The notes: a model not told the origin generated them from the letters alone. Shown: positions 1-5,846, counted from the first letter of the stretch. The stretch is 6,798 nucleotides of DNA from Candidatus Nomurabacteria bacterium (GCA_943359405.1 CALRHO010000046.1:1-6798); one strand, 5' to 3'. Made by a program: numbers and translations.

Positions 1-164
1 GAGAGCGTCGCTAGGCGGTCATCTGGTACGGCTACGATACCCACTGACGGGTCGATGGTAGCAAAGGGATAATTGGCAATGAGTACCTCGTTTCGGGTCA
101 GGGCGGTAAACAGCGTTGATTTTCCTACGTTGGGTAACCCAACAATGCCGACAGATAGACTCAT
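1..164 (-). CDS. ychF: YchF/OLA1-family P-loop ATPase, N-terminal part (runs off window)
   Basis: The minus strand reads 54 codons from an ATG at 164 to the window edge, so only the N-terminus is present. The P-loop is GIVGLPNVGKST (residues about 6-17). The stretch ANYPFATIDPSVGIVAVPD that follows is the switch/G2 region typical of YchF (E. coli has ANFPFCTIEPNTGVV). YchF is a cytoplasmic OBG-class protein that prefers ATP to GTP, binds ribosomes and is linked to oxidative-stress responses. The C-terminal TGS domain lies outside the window. No Shine-Dalgarno precedes the ATG. Instead an extended -10 (TGG then TATAGT) ends nine bases before it, which suggests a nearly leaderless mRNA. The family call rests on direct motif recognition. 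Confidence 0.95.
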   Translation of the reverse strand, partial: MSLSVGIVGLPNVGKSTLFTALTRNEVLIANYPFATIDPSVGIVAVPDDRLATL

Positions 165-173
165 AGCGTGGGC

Positions 174-179
174 ACTATA
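174..179 (-). promoter_or_regulatory. Putative extended -10 box of ychF
   Basis: On the minus strand TATAGT is preceded by TGG, the TGn extension of extended -10 promoters. Nine bases separate it from the ychF ATG, so the predicted transcription start falls within about three bases of the start codon. No -35 element is evident. The box also contains the stop codon of a small open frame (175-267). Confidence 0.45.
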
Positions 180-267
180 CCATAAAGTGCTCTAAAAGGT
201 AGTGTTCATAGCCCGCTCCCTCTCCATGCCCGCCGTGCATTTTCTGCAATACGTGAGTCTGGAACAC
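175..267 (-). CDS. Possible 30-aa His/Gly-rich small ORF before ychF (doubtful)
   Basis: A GTG at 265-267 opens a frame of 30 codons ending at TAG 175-177. An internal ATG at 238-240 would give 21 aa starting MHGGHGEGAGYEHYLLEHF. The frame is also open back into the 3' end of the phosphoesterase gene, in another phase. No Shine-Dalgarno precedes either start, and its stop lies inside the putative ychF promoter. No homologue is recognised. It fills the only gap between the phosphoesterase and ychF and has an unusual His/Gly/Glu composition, but a chance frame is the more likely reading. Confidence 0.15.
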   Translation of the reverse strand: MFQTHVLQKMHGGHGEGAGYEHYLLEHFMV

Positions 268-269
268 TT

Positions 270-1340
270 CTATTTCGGCACCAAATTTAGCACCGTCACC
301 TGACAGCGTGACCCGAGGCGCATCGGCGGTCCCCAGGTGCCGGTACCTGGGGAGATGTGAAGGTATGAACCAGCTTTTTCATAGATCCCGCACACGTGCT
401 TGAAGAACAGTCGTACCATGAGTGTAAATGGAAAAATTTGCCCATTGTGGGTATGTCCTGAGAGCATGAGTGTCACCCCATGGCCACGCGCGGCGTCCCA
501 CTCCACCGGCGTGTGGTAGAGCAAAATGGTGGGCGTACCGTCAGGACGGATATCGAGCGAGGTGAGGACTGTGTCGAGCGATGTGGTGCGCGGTAAAATC
601 TGTCGGTCATGTACACCTACAATCCGTACGCCGCGTACGTGCGTCACTGCGTTCTCGAGGAGTGTCAACGATAGGTGCGAGAGTGTACTCCGAACATGAT
701 CCATTCCCTCGTAGCCCTCGTGGTTACCGGTTGAAAAGTACGTTGGTGCGGATAGCTCGTTGAGTGGTCGGAGAATTGGTTCATCAATCGGTGCCGAGCC
801 ATCAAAGAGATCACCGGTTATAAGAACGACGTCGGGGTTGCTGCTATTGGTGAGCGCAACCACGCGCCGCAAAAAGGCCTCGCGGTGCATGGTACCGACG
901 TGAATGTCGGTAAGGTGGGCTACCCGCAGCGGTGCGGTGAGGTTCGGTACGGGGAGAGTATACTCTTTTAATTGTAATCGACTTGCGTTAAAGAGTGCAT
1001 ATATGCTCGCAAGTACTGCCGCTCCGTGGAGGGTAAGGTGCAGCCCGAGCGCTTCACCAGTGAGGCCAATGCGCACTAACTCATAAGCTACCGTTGCAGA
1101 AAAGAGGAGCCACACTACCCCCACCCACGTTGCAGCCAGCGCATAGAACACTCGCACGGCTGTGTGCTGGAAGCGCCTCGTGAGCAAACTTGCCACAAAG
1201 TACAGTGCTGCCAAAACCGCTACCCCTAGGTACTGGTACGGAATATCTACCCCGTACACGCGCTGTACCGCTAGGTACACCACGAGGTGCATATGAAAGA
1301 GCACTCCCCACGCTACCAGTAAAAATATCGCGATACGCAC
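270..1340 (-). CDS. Membrane-anchored calcineurin-like metallophosphoesterase (YkuE/YaeI-like)
   Basis: This 356-aa protein starts at a GTG (1338-1340). The N-terminal third is hydrophobic, with about four predicted membrane helices (near residues 3-25, 36-54, 65-87, 105-118). The rest is a complete metallophosphoesterase domain: DIHVG (D145, H147), GDLFDG (D177), GNHEG (N206, H207), LLYH (H276) and GHTHNGQIFP (H296, H298). These residues bind the dinuclear metal centre. The ending GTGTWGPPMRLG is typical of the YkuE/YaeI branch, whose members act on phosphodiester or phospholipid-type substrates at the membrane. The substrate here cannot be told. The gene diverges from the methyltransferase gene and lies upstream of ychF on the same strand. 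A TATGCT box with a TGC extension ends six bases before the GTG and no Shine-Dalgarno is seen, so a leaderless mRNA is plausible. Confidence 0.9.
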   Translation of the reverse strand: MRIAIFLLVAWGVLFHMHLVVYLAVQRVYGVDIPYQYLGVAVLAALYFVASLLTRRFQHTAVRVFYALAATWVGVVWLLFSATVAYELVRIGLTGEALGLHLTLHGAAVLASIYALFNASRLQLKEYTLPVPNLTAPLRVAHLTDIHVGTMHREAFLRRVVALTNSSNPDVVLITGDLFDGSAPIDEPILRPLNELSAPTYFSTGNHEGYEGMDHVRSTLSHLSLTLLENAVTHVRGVRIVGVHDRQILPRTTSLDTVLTSLDIRPDGTPTILLYHTPVEWDAARGHGVTLMLSGHTHNGQIFPFTLMVRLFFKHVCGIYEKAGSYLHISPGTGTWGPPMRLGSRCQVTVLNLVPK

Positions 1341-1346
1341 ACTTTT

Positions 1347-1352
1347 AGCATA
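1347..1352 (-). promoter_or_regulatory. Putative extended -10 box of the metallophosphoesterase gene
   Basis: TATGCT on the minus strand, preceded by TGC, ends six bases before the GTG start at 1340. Transcription would then begin at or next to the start codon. No convincing -35 was found. A good-looking TATAAT on the opposite strand (1385-1390) lies in the same intergenic gap. Confidence 0.4.
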
Positions 1353-1431
1353 GCATGTTGGTGATCATCAGTTAGTGGTGTTTTTATAATGGATATGATT
1401 ACTGAAGATGTAGAACAAACGTACCGTCTGC

Positions 1432-1437
1432 TACAAT
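1432..1437 (+). promoter_or_regulatory. Putative extended -10 box of the methyltransferase gene
   Basis: TACAAT is preceded by TGC and followed by six bases and then the ATG at 1444. No Shine-Dalgarno separates them. This mirrors the other boxes placed directly before start codons in this window. An alternative -10, TATAAT at 1385-1390, would give a leader of about 47 bases, but that leader also lacks a ribosome binding site. Confidence 0.4.
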
Positions 1438-1443
1438 GACCAC

Positions 1444-2166
1444 ATGGAGCAGCCTAAAATTGATTTATCTCAGCACGCACGTGAGCATGTCATCAGTGGA
1501 CGCAGTCTTGATGCCTACGCCAACACGCTTGGCTTTACCCTTGCCGATCTCGAGGGGCATCAGGTACTCAACTTTGGCTGTGGTGGCTCAAACCTTGGTG
1601 CTGAGCTCGCAAAGGCGGGTATCAACTGTACGGTGACGGACACAGATATTTTACCAAATCCTCATACCGTCCACGATGAACGACTATCTGATGAGGAGCG
1701 GTGGCGCCGTAGTGGGATATTGCGGTCAAAGATAGCAGACCATGAGGATGGCCAACCTAGTCTGCCGGCAGTCGAGGCACATGAGAACACGCTACTTGGT
1801 ATTGAAGACCGTACCTTCGTGCAGCTTACCCCGCACGCGCCTCTACCCTTTCCCGACAATCACTTTGATGATGCTTTGGTGCTTTGGGTCTACCACCAGC
1901 TACCATGGGAAAATCGCACAAAGTATCTGACCGAGCTCCTGCGAGTGGCACGTACAGTCCGGATTGCTCCGGCCGGGCAACGCGAACTAACTGAAATCAC
2001 CGATTTTCTCAAAGACCACCCCGAGGTGCGACTAACTACGTCCCCGTGCACTGCCCGAGCGAATAGTGGTCCACCACGCACCATCCCCGAGCTCGACATT
2101 GATTACACCACCTACCCACGCGCGGTGACGGCTAATCATGCGGTGCGTGTAGTTTTGGAGCGTTAG
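1444..2166 (+). CDS. Class I SAM-dependent methyltransferase, substrate unknown
   Basis: This 240-aa protein carries the Rossmann methyltransferase core. Motif I is VLNFGCGGSNLG (residues 41-52), which binds S-adenosylmethionine. The acidic end of beta-2 is VTDTD (64-68). The post-III/IV region is LPFPDNHFDDALVLWVYHQL (134-153), the usual methyltransf_11 pattern of proline-rich loop, FD and hydrophobic strand. The C-terminal part is short and gives no clue to the substrate, which could be a small molecule, lipid or protein. The ATG at 1444 is chosen because an extended -10 lies just before it; another ATG at 1436 is in a different frame. The gene stands alone, divergent from the phosphoesterase, and ends at a hairpin terminator. 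It is about the usual size of the family. Confidence 0.8.
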   Translation: MEQPKIDLSQHAREHVISGRSLDAYANTLGFTLADLEGHQVLNFGCGGSNLGAELAKAGINCTVTDTDILPNPHTVHDERLSDEERWRRSGILRSKIADHEDGQPSLPAVEAHENTLLGIEDRTFVQLTPHAPLPFPDNHFDDALVLWVYHQLPWENRTKYLTELLRVARTVRIAPAGQRELTEITDFLKDHPEVRLTTSPCTARANSGPPRTIPELDIDYTTYPRAVTANHAVRVVLER

Positions 2167-2207
2167 CTTCTGTACGTCCTTGGCGGTCCGTACTCCAGGG
2201 CTACATC

Positions 2208-2250
2208 AGGAAGGCTCGGCACTAATGCAGTGCCGAGCCGAACTTCCTTT
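2208..2250. terminator. Bidirectional hairpin terminator between convergent genes
   Basis: A perfect 10-bp stem, GGCTCGGCAC (2213-2222) with GTGCCGAGCC (2230-2239), closes a 7-base loop. Outer arms AGGAA (2208-2212) and TTCCT (2244-2248) extend it, with a four-base bulge on one side. It lies between the methyltransferase stop (2166) and the stop of the convergent minus-strand gene (2281), so it can serve both. The U-tract is poor in both directions (TTCCTTT on plus, TTCCT on minus), so termination efficiency is uncertain. Confidence 0.7.
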
Positions 2251-2280
2251 GCTGCGTTGACGATGATGAATGTGTAGCAA

Positions 2281-2703
2281 CTAGCAAAAATGCTTGATTA
2301 CTGCCTGCCGCCAGGGTGCATAGTTGCACTGGAGGTAGGTTGGCAGATCACCAGGCCCGCCACCACACAGTCGCTCGCTGATTTCTTCCACCACCCCTGA
2401 CACGGTACTACCACCCGGTACCTGTTTTTGAGCCTGAGGCGATCGAAACGGAAAGCGCAGCGTCGGTGTTAATTCATACAGGATATCACGAGACACTGCA
2501 AAGGCACGGCGAGGATTTAGCTCATGGTGCAGAGGGTGCCACCATAGACCTATAGGTATCTCTATGTGTAGCTGTGCGCTTAGTTGCTTGCCCCGAGACT
2601 TCCGCCAGAGCCCGTGAATAAAACAAGCAAGTACGCAGTCAAGGGGGTAGTTTCTTCGGACAGAGGAGAACTCGGGAATTCGATTAGGGGCGAGTATTTT
2701 CAT
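2281..2703 (-). CDS. Orphan 140-aa protein of unknown function
   Basis: I do not recognise this protein. It starts at an ATG with an AAAGGA Shine-Dalgarno seven bases upstream (2711-2716), and a plausible promoter (TTGAAA, 17 bases, CATTGT) lies just before that. No signal peptide or membrane helix is clear. The mid-part is rich in His, Trp and Pro (GLWWHPLHHELNPRR, residues 52-66). There are four Cys at residues 23, 27, 113 and 126 and a fifth at the last position, 140. Cys23/27 plus the His cluster could bind a metal, but no known zinc motif fits. It faces the methyltransferase gene across a shared hairpin. The leader AGAAAGGA-N7-ATG is the same as that of the 223-aa gene upstream. Ribosome-site quality argues for a real gene. 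Confidence 0.6.
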   Translation of the reverse strand: MKILAPNRIPEFSSVRRNYPLDCVLACFIHGLWRKSRGKQLSAQLHIEIPIGLWWHPLHHELNPRRAFAVSRDILYELTPTLRFPFRSPQAQKQVPGGSTVSGVVEEISERLCGGGPGDLPTYLQCNYAPWRQAVIKHFC

Positions 2704-2734
2704 GGCTCGTTCCTTTCTTTGCTAGCCGTTGCCT

Positions 2735-2763
2735 ACAATGCAGAATGATTGGCTTTTTTTCAA
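2735..2763 (-). promoter_or_regulatory. Possible promoter of the 140-aa gene
   Basis: On the minus strand TTGAAA (2758-2763) is followed by 17 bases and CATTGT (2735-2740). The -35 matches the sigma-70 consensus in five of six bases, the -10 in only three of six. Predicted transcription would start near 2728, giving a short leader of about 25 bases that includes the Shine-Dalgarno. Confidence 0.35.
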
Positions 2764-2791
2764 GTACCTCATCTTTATCATGAGGTTTGCT

Positions 2792-2845
2792 GGGTCGCGA
2801 GAATTACCGGTTGTCTTGGTGCTTTCAAGTGGTAAGTGCAGACCC
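2792..2845. repeat. Nested fold-back sequence in the non-coding leader
   Basis: Three helices nest in order: GGGTC/GACCC (2792-2796 with 2841-2845), TTACC/GGTAA (2804-2808 with 2831-2835) and CTTG/CAAG (2815-2818 with 2826-2829). Internal loops are 5-7 bases and the apical loop is 7 bases. It sits upstream of the possible promoter of the 140-aa gene. The length of each helix is modest, so chance is possible. It has no tRNA T-arm and is not a tRNA. Confidence 0.3.
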
Positions 2846-3058
2846 AAATTTTGAAAGCGTTGTGTGTGCCACTTCTGCGTTTGTTCGCGATTCCTATAGC
2901 TTGTTGGTTTCTTTCTTGTCTAGATATATTCATCCATCACCACATTCAATCCGTCACACGGTAGGTCACTTTTAAGCATCAAGGTTACGCTCATTTAAGC
3001 GAGTTCCGAAGGCAGAGCTTTCGCACAAGAGGCTGCTGCGACCAGGGGCTCAACCATT

Positions 3059-3087
3059 AAAAAAGGCTCCGCGCAAGGCGCGGAGCC
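3059..3087 (-). terminator. Rho-independent terminator of the 223-aa gene
   Basis: Read on the minus strand, a perfect 10-bp GC-rich stem (GGCTCCGCGC with GCGCGGAGCC, 3065-3074 and 3078-3087) closes a three-base loop and is followed directly by six T residues. It lies 44 bases past the stop codon of the 223-aa gene. This is the most canonical intrinsic terminator in the window. Confidence 0.92.
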
Positions 3088-3131
3088 GTTAGTACAGGAC
3101 GGCGCTGCGGGTACAGCGTCCGCTCCCGAGG

Positions 3132-3803
3132 TCAGTTTTCAGGGTCGATGAACGCGAGTGCGCCCGGAGACCGCCACTGACCAAGTTTGACGAGCTCAAC
3201 ATCAAGATATCCAGTGCCGATGCGAAGAATGCCCGGATCAGTGTAGGGATCTTGGATGGGATCGTGGAGGATGTCGATGTAGTTGATCCCTGCCATTTTC
3301 AGCATTAGGTTCGAGACTACTTCTCTGAGGCGCGGACCGATGCCCGCCCGCGGCCTCTGGTACCCGTATTTATTCATGATGAATGTACAGATGACTTCGG
3401 CTGGAACCGGTTTATCTGCGGGAAGAAATTCCTCTGCTGTGGGCACGAGGGCGACCTTGTACGGCTTTCCCTTACCGAGGCGCTGTGTGTTGTCATAGCT
3501 GTCAGCCCTTTGGCTCAGCAAGCACCACTTCACATTATTACTAACACGGAAGCCGGCATTGCCCAGTCGCTCGAATTCCGTGAGACCAGTGTAGTTGCGA
3601 CGACGGATTGTAAACACGATGTGGTTGTGACGGTTGCGCCTGAAGTCAATGGTGAGATTACCTTCAAGAAGAGCGCGGGCACCCGCTGGGCCACCAAGTT
3701 TCCGGAACAACTTATTGGCCGGGACACCAGAGATCAGCGTTTCGCCGGTGTGAAAGAAGGTGCGGTCGGGATGTTCGAACTCTAGTGGTTGGAGATTCGA
3801 CAT
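3132..3803 (-). CDS. Orphan 223-aa basic protein of unknown function
   Basis: I do not recognise this protein. The ATG at 3803 has an AAAGGA Shine-Dalgarno seven bases upstream (3811-3816), and the gene ends at a clear intrinsic terminator. It looks soluble, with no signal peptide or membrane helix. The first half is basic (DFRRNRHNH at 53-61, TIRRRN at 65-70) with alternating hydrophobic residues that suggest beta strands. The segment PRAGIGPRLREVVSNLMLKMAG (151-172) could be a helix. A nucleic-acid-binding role would fit the charge pattern but is only a guess. It appears to be transcribed alone, from a long leader containing a 57-base hairpin. An antisense frame (3510-3785) is open but has only a TTG start and no ribosome site. 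Confidence 0.75.
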   Translation of the reverse strand: MSNLQPLEFEHPDRTFFHTGETLISGVPANKLFRKLGGPAGARALLEGNLTIDFRRNRHNHIVFTIRRRNYTGLTEFERLGNAGFRVSNNVKWCLLSQRADSYDNTQRLGKGKPYKVALVPTAEEFLPADKPVPAEVICTFIMNKYGYQRPRAGIGPRLREVVSNLMLKMAGINYIDILHDPIQDPYTDPGILRIGTGYLDVELVKLGQWRSPGALAFIDPEN

Positions 3804-3834
3804 GGTCTTTTCCTTTCTGCTTGGTGGGGTTTTC

Positions 3835-3844
3835 TCGGTACCGA
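3835..3844. repeat. Palindrome TCGGTACCGA near the 223-aa gene start
   Basis: This is a perfect 10-base palindrome, flanked by T-rich and A-rich arms that extend the symmetry imperfectly. It lies about 31-40 bases before the ATG of the 223-aa gene. It could be an operator for a dimeric regulator or a chance palindrome. Confidence 0.3.
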
Positions 3845-3881
3845 AAAGGCATCGAGGTCAATGAACGCACACGCCCGTTGA

Positions 3882-3938
3882 GCGTCTGCTGCAGCCAAAA
3901 ATGCCCGTCATTGGGGCACTATCGGCTACGGCAGACGC
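3882..3938 (-). promoter_or_regulatory. 57-nt near-continuous hairpin in the leader of the 223-aa gene
   Basis: Two arms of exactly 25 bases flank a 7-base loop (3907-3913). The helices are GCGTCTGC/GCAGACGC (8 bp), a 3-base segment with one mismatch, AGCC/GGCT (4 bp), a 5-base segment and TGCCC/GGGCA (5 bp). In the minus-strand transcript the 5-base segment is GATAG against TTTTT, which pairs at four of five positions with G-U wobbles. In the plus-strand RNA it is mostly mismatched. The fold is therefore better as RNA read toward the 223-aa gene, which suits a 5' leader element. No known riboswitch or T-box motif was recognised. Confidence 0.55.
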
Positions 3939-4042
3939 ATCGCTCAGTAGTTTGTCCTAAACACCTTGTTGGCTTTGCTCCCTGAAGGGTTGACGGTATC
4001 TGGTCGCTGCGAGTGTTTTTAGAATGTCCTATTCCGTCTCTA

Positions 4043-4070
4043 GTCATATCACAGGACCTGAAAATTTCAA
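4043..4070 (-). promoter_or_regulatory. Possible promoter of the 223-aa gene
   Basis: On the minus strand TTGAAA (4065-4070) is followed by 16 bases and TATGAC (4043-4048), the latter with a TGA extension. This would start RNA near 4036 and give a leader of about 230 bases that includes the 57-base hairpin. An imperfect inverted repeat (GACC...GGTC, 4055-4074) covers the -35. Support is sequence similarity alone. Confidence 0.3.
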
Positions 4071-4211
4071 GGTCTTTACAAAAAGATTCAGGAAGTTAGT
4101 AGACATCGTGGCTGACGGGGATGTCCATGGCAGCGACCCGTTGCTTTTCAGGCTCAGTTTGGAGCTGTATCCCGGGAGGCAGGGCATTTTGCAGTGATAT
4201 GAAAGTCATCG

Positions 4212-4625
4212 TCACCTAATACTGTCTCGGTGTGGAATACCGTGTGATTGTAGCCAGTTACGGAAATCACTGACGCTGATAAAGCGTTCTTGTAAGAGTC
4301 GGAGCATGACCGTATCTCGCCAGTCACTATCAACATATAGATCATACTCATAATCGCCTCCCCAGTGCGACTCTGCCATTGGGCCAGTATCAAAGGCATC
4401 GCCGTGAATAGTTCGATCTGCACGGACGGTTATAAGGTCTCTACTATTCCCATTCTGACTAGTCTCCTGTCGCAGGGTCACTGAGGTTACATAGTTTGTC
4501 ATGGCGTTGTTGTACACAAAATCTCTCGAGGCCGTGTGTGCTTTTTGGTAACCACTCCATGTCTCTGCTGAAACACCAGGAGATACAAAGGCACTAGAGC
4601 CACCACTCAGACGCGACGTACTCAC
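4212..4625 (-). CDS. Orphan 137-aa protein overlapping the end of sppA
   Basis: I do not recognise a named family. The frame opens at a GTG (4623-4625) inside the last codons of sppA, overlapping it by 32 bases in another phase. No strong Shine-Dalgarno precedes it, so the true start may be later: a GTG at residue 37 or an ATG at residue 42. The C-terminal half looks protein-like: DYEYDLYVDSDWRDTVMLRLL (91-111), then a predicted helix and FRNWLQSHGIPH (121-132). There is no signal peptide or membrane helix, so it is probably cytoplasmic. The position suggests it is made from the tspO-sppA transcript, perhaps by translational coupling. The N-terminal 35 residues are Ser/Thr/Gly-rich and the least certain part. 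Confidence 0.55.
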   Translation of the reverse strand: MSTSRLSGGSSAFVSPGVSAETWSGYQKAHTASRDFVYNNAMTNYVTSVTLRQETSQNGNSRDLITVRADRTIHGDAFDTGPMAESHWGGDYEYDLYVDSDWRDTVMLRLLQERFISVSDFRNWLQSHGIPHRDSIR

Positions 4626-5442
4626 AAAAGATGATGTCTTCAGCCGGCTTGCTCAGCGTCTCGGCAAAGTGTTGCTGTGCTGTGGTGCGGCCACCGAGGG
4701 CGTCGATGAGGCGCTTCTCGAGTGCATCACGGCCCGTGTACGCGTAGCCGTCAGAGACCGCTGCCACTTCTTCACGAGGTAACGCGCGATAGCCGGCGAC
4801 GGTGTCGATAAAGGCATCATGGACGATGTCTAGGTCACGTTCAAAACGTTCACGCTCTTCTTCAGTCAGTGGACGATTGGGGTTTCCGGCTTCTTTAAAC
4901 TCACCCGCTGCTAGTTCGACGAATGTGAGACCCTCATTCTCGTTTTGGATGGTGTTATCGAGATATGACATACTCACCCCAATCGAGCCTACGGTAGACA
5001 TCGGTGAAGCGATGAGGTAGTCAGTAGCGGCAGCTACCAGGTAGCCTCCAGAGGCGCCCAAGTCACCAATGAGGCCAACGGTTGGGAGTGGATTTTGGTC
5101 AATCATCTCGGCAATGGCCTCAGCAGCTACCGGTGCACCACCTGGTGAGTTGATCTCGAATAAGATACCTTCAATGAAGGGATCACCCTGTATCCACTCG
5201 AGGTAGCTGCGAACGAGACTGGGGTTCACAATCAAGTCATCTTCGGTGTAGTCTCCGTACGGCATGATGATGCCCTCAATCGGAATCACCGCAATGTTGC
5301 AGCTACCGTCCGACAGCATCTGCTCTTCCAGCCAGACATTACCGAGACCAAGAATCAGCACAAAACACACGAGCACCGCTACTACCCGCAACAACACGTT
5401 GGCAATTTCTCGCCCAAATGAATGACTTGGCATATCTGCCAT
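4594..5442 (-). CDS. sppA: Signal peptide peptidase SppA, short S49-family membrane protease
   Basis: This 282-aa protein has one N-terminal membrane helix (about residues 15-35), with the catalytic domain outside the cytoplasm. It belongs to peptidase family S49, which cleaves remnant signal peptides and other membrane peptides with a Ser/Lys dyad. The nucleophile is Ser131 in GASGGY, the general base is probably Lys183 in GEFKEAGNPNRPLTEEER, and INSPGG (97-102) forms the oxyanion-side turn. The length matches the short, single-domain bacterial form rather than the duplicated E. coli 67K form. The frame is open further upstream, but the ATG at 5442 is preferred: a GGAG Shine-Dalgarno (5454-5457) lies 11 bases before it, and upstream codons overlap tspO. 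The tspO stop is 14 bases away, so the two are very likely cotranscribed. Confidence 0.93.
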   Translation of the reverse strand: MADMPSHSFGREIANVLLRVVAVLVCFVLILGLGNVWLEEQMLSDGSCNIAVIPIEGIIMPYGDYTEDDLIVNPSLVRSYLEWIQGDPFIEGILFEINSPGGAPVAAEAIAEMIDQNPLPTVGLIGDLGASGGYLVAAATDYLIASPMSTVGSIGVSMSYLDNTIQNENEGLTFVELAAGEFKEAGNPNRPLTEEERERFERDLDIVHDAFIDTVAGYRALPREEVAAVSDGYAYTGRDALEKRLIDALGGRTTAQQHFAETLSKPAEDIIFCEYVASEWWL

Positions 5443-5456
5443 GATAACACGTGCTC

Positions 5457-5846
5457 CTACCAGTTTTTGATAGTGATAGCGAGTTGTACGGTGGTAGCAA
5501 AAGCCACCCAGAGCAGGTACGGGATATTGGCATACGCAATCAGTCGCGCGTGGGGCCAAATGGCAACCAGCGCCCAAATCAGGGTGCCGAGCACGAGAAG
5601 AATGTCGATGCTCGCCAAGAGATTGTTACGTAGTCCAAACTGGATCGGGGTAAAGAGGAGATTGAAAATGATGTTAAGAAAAAACGGTAGGGCCACGAGA
5701 ACCGGTAGTTGACCACGCACTGTCTGCAGAAACACCCAGCCAAACGTCACGATGATAACGGCATATAGTACTGTCCACACCGGGCCAAAGACCCAGGACG
5801 GGGGCGCCCAGGCGGGTTTGATAAGGGAGGCGTACCAATCATTCAT
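5457..5846 (-). CDS. tspO: TspO/MBR-family tryptophan-rich sensory protein
   Basis: This 129-aa, very hydrophobic protein has five predicted membrane helices. Family signatures are WYASLIKPAWAPPSWVFGPVWTVLY at the N-terminus, FNLLFTPIQFG in the middle, and IPYLLWVAFATTVQLAI at the end (the conserved PYxxWxxFA helix 5). TspO proteins bind porphyrins and other hydrophobic ligands and are tied to tetrapyrrole handling and stress responses; the role here is unknown. The frame is open upstream, but the ATG at 5846 is chosen because homologues start near this WY-L-KPxW motif. A TATACT box ends eight bases before the ATG. sppA follows after a 14-base gap and is probably in the same transcript. It is slightly shorter than the usual 150-160 aa. 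Confidence 0.93.
   Translation of the reverse strand: MNDWYASLIKPAWAPPSWVFGPVWTVLYAVIIVTFGWVFLQTVRGQLPVLVALPFFLNIIFNLLFTPIQFGLRNNLLASIDILLVLGTLIWALVAIWPHARLIAYANIPYLLWVAFATTVQLAITIKNW

Larger units (their letters stand above)
2704..3058. other. Non-coding leader region upstream of the 140-aa gene
   Basis: About 355 bases carry no supported gene; the only plus-strand frame here starts at TTG without a ribosome site. Near the gene are the Shine-Dalgarno (2711-2716), a possible promoter (2735-2763), a 7-bp hairpin ACCTCAT/ATGAGGT (2766-2786) and a nested fold-back (2792-2845). From about 2850 to 3058 I see no strong structure, tRNA or repeat, only AT-rich sequence and short imperfect inverted repeats. 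Confidence 0.5.
3804..4211. other. Long structured leader region upstream of the 223-aa gene
   Basis: About 408 bases lie between the 223-aa gene and the stop of the 137-aa gene and hold no supported coding sequence. The region contains the Shine-Dalgarno (3811-3816), a 10-base perfect palindrome TCGGTACCGA (3835-3844), a 57-base fold-back (3882-3938), a candidate promoter (4043-4070) and a small inverted repeat over its -35 (4055-4074). From 4075 to 4211 only weak short inverted repeats are visible, and no clear terminator for the upstream cluster was found. Confidence 0.5.

Noticed and set aside
2792..2845. Possible tRNA-like fold bounded by GGGTC and GACCC
   Set aside because: There is no T-arm consensus, no anticodon arm of proper size and the length is too short for a tRNA.
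3510..3785. Plus-strand frame of 91 codons antisense to the 223-aa gene, with a protein-like sequence
   Set aside because: It starts at TTG with no Shine-Dalgarno or promoter and lies fully inside a longer gene that has an ATG, a good ribosome site and its own terminator.
4055..4074. Inverted repeat GACC...GGTC as a terminator for the tspO-sppA-orphan transcript
   Set aside because: The stem is short with a bulge or mismatches and no T-run follows on the minus strand; it is kept only as a possible operator-like repeat.
4154..4423. Alternate minus-strand frame of 89 codons within and beyond the 137-aa gene
   Set aside because: There is no ribosome site and it reads as a phase shadow of the 137-aa frame, which has the more protein-like sequence.
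5443..5577. Upstream extension of sppA overlapping tspO
   Set aside because: The extension is the shadow of tspO in another frame; a Shine-Dalgarno and the normal SppA N-terminal membrane helix support the ATG at 5442.
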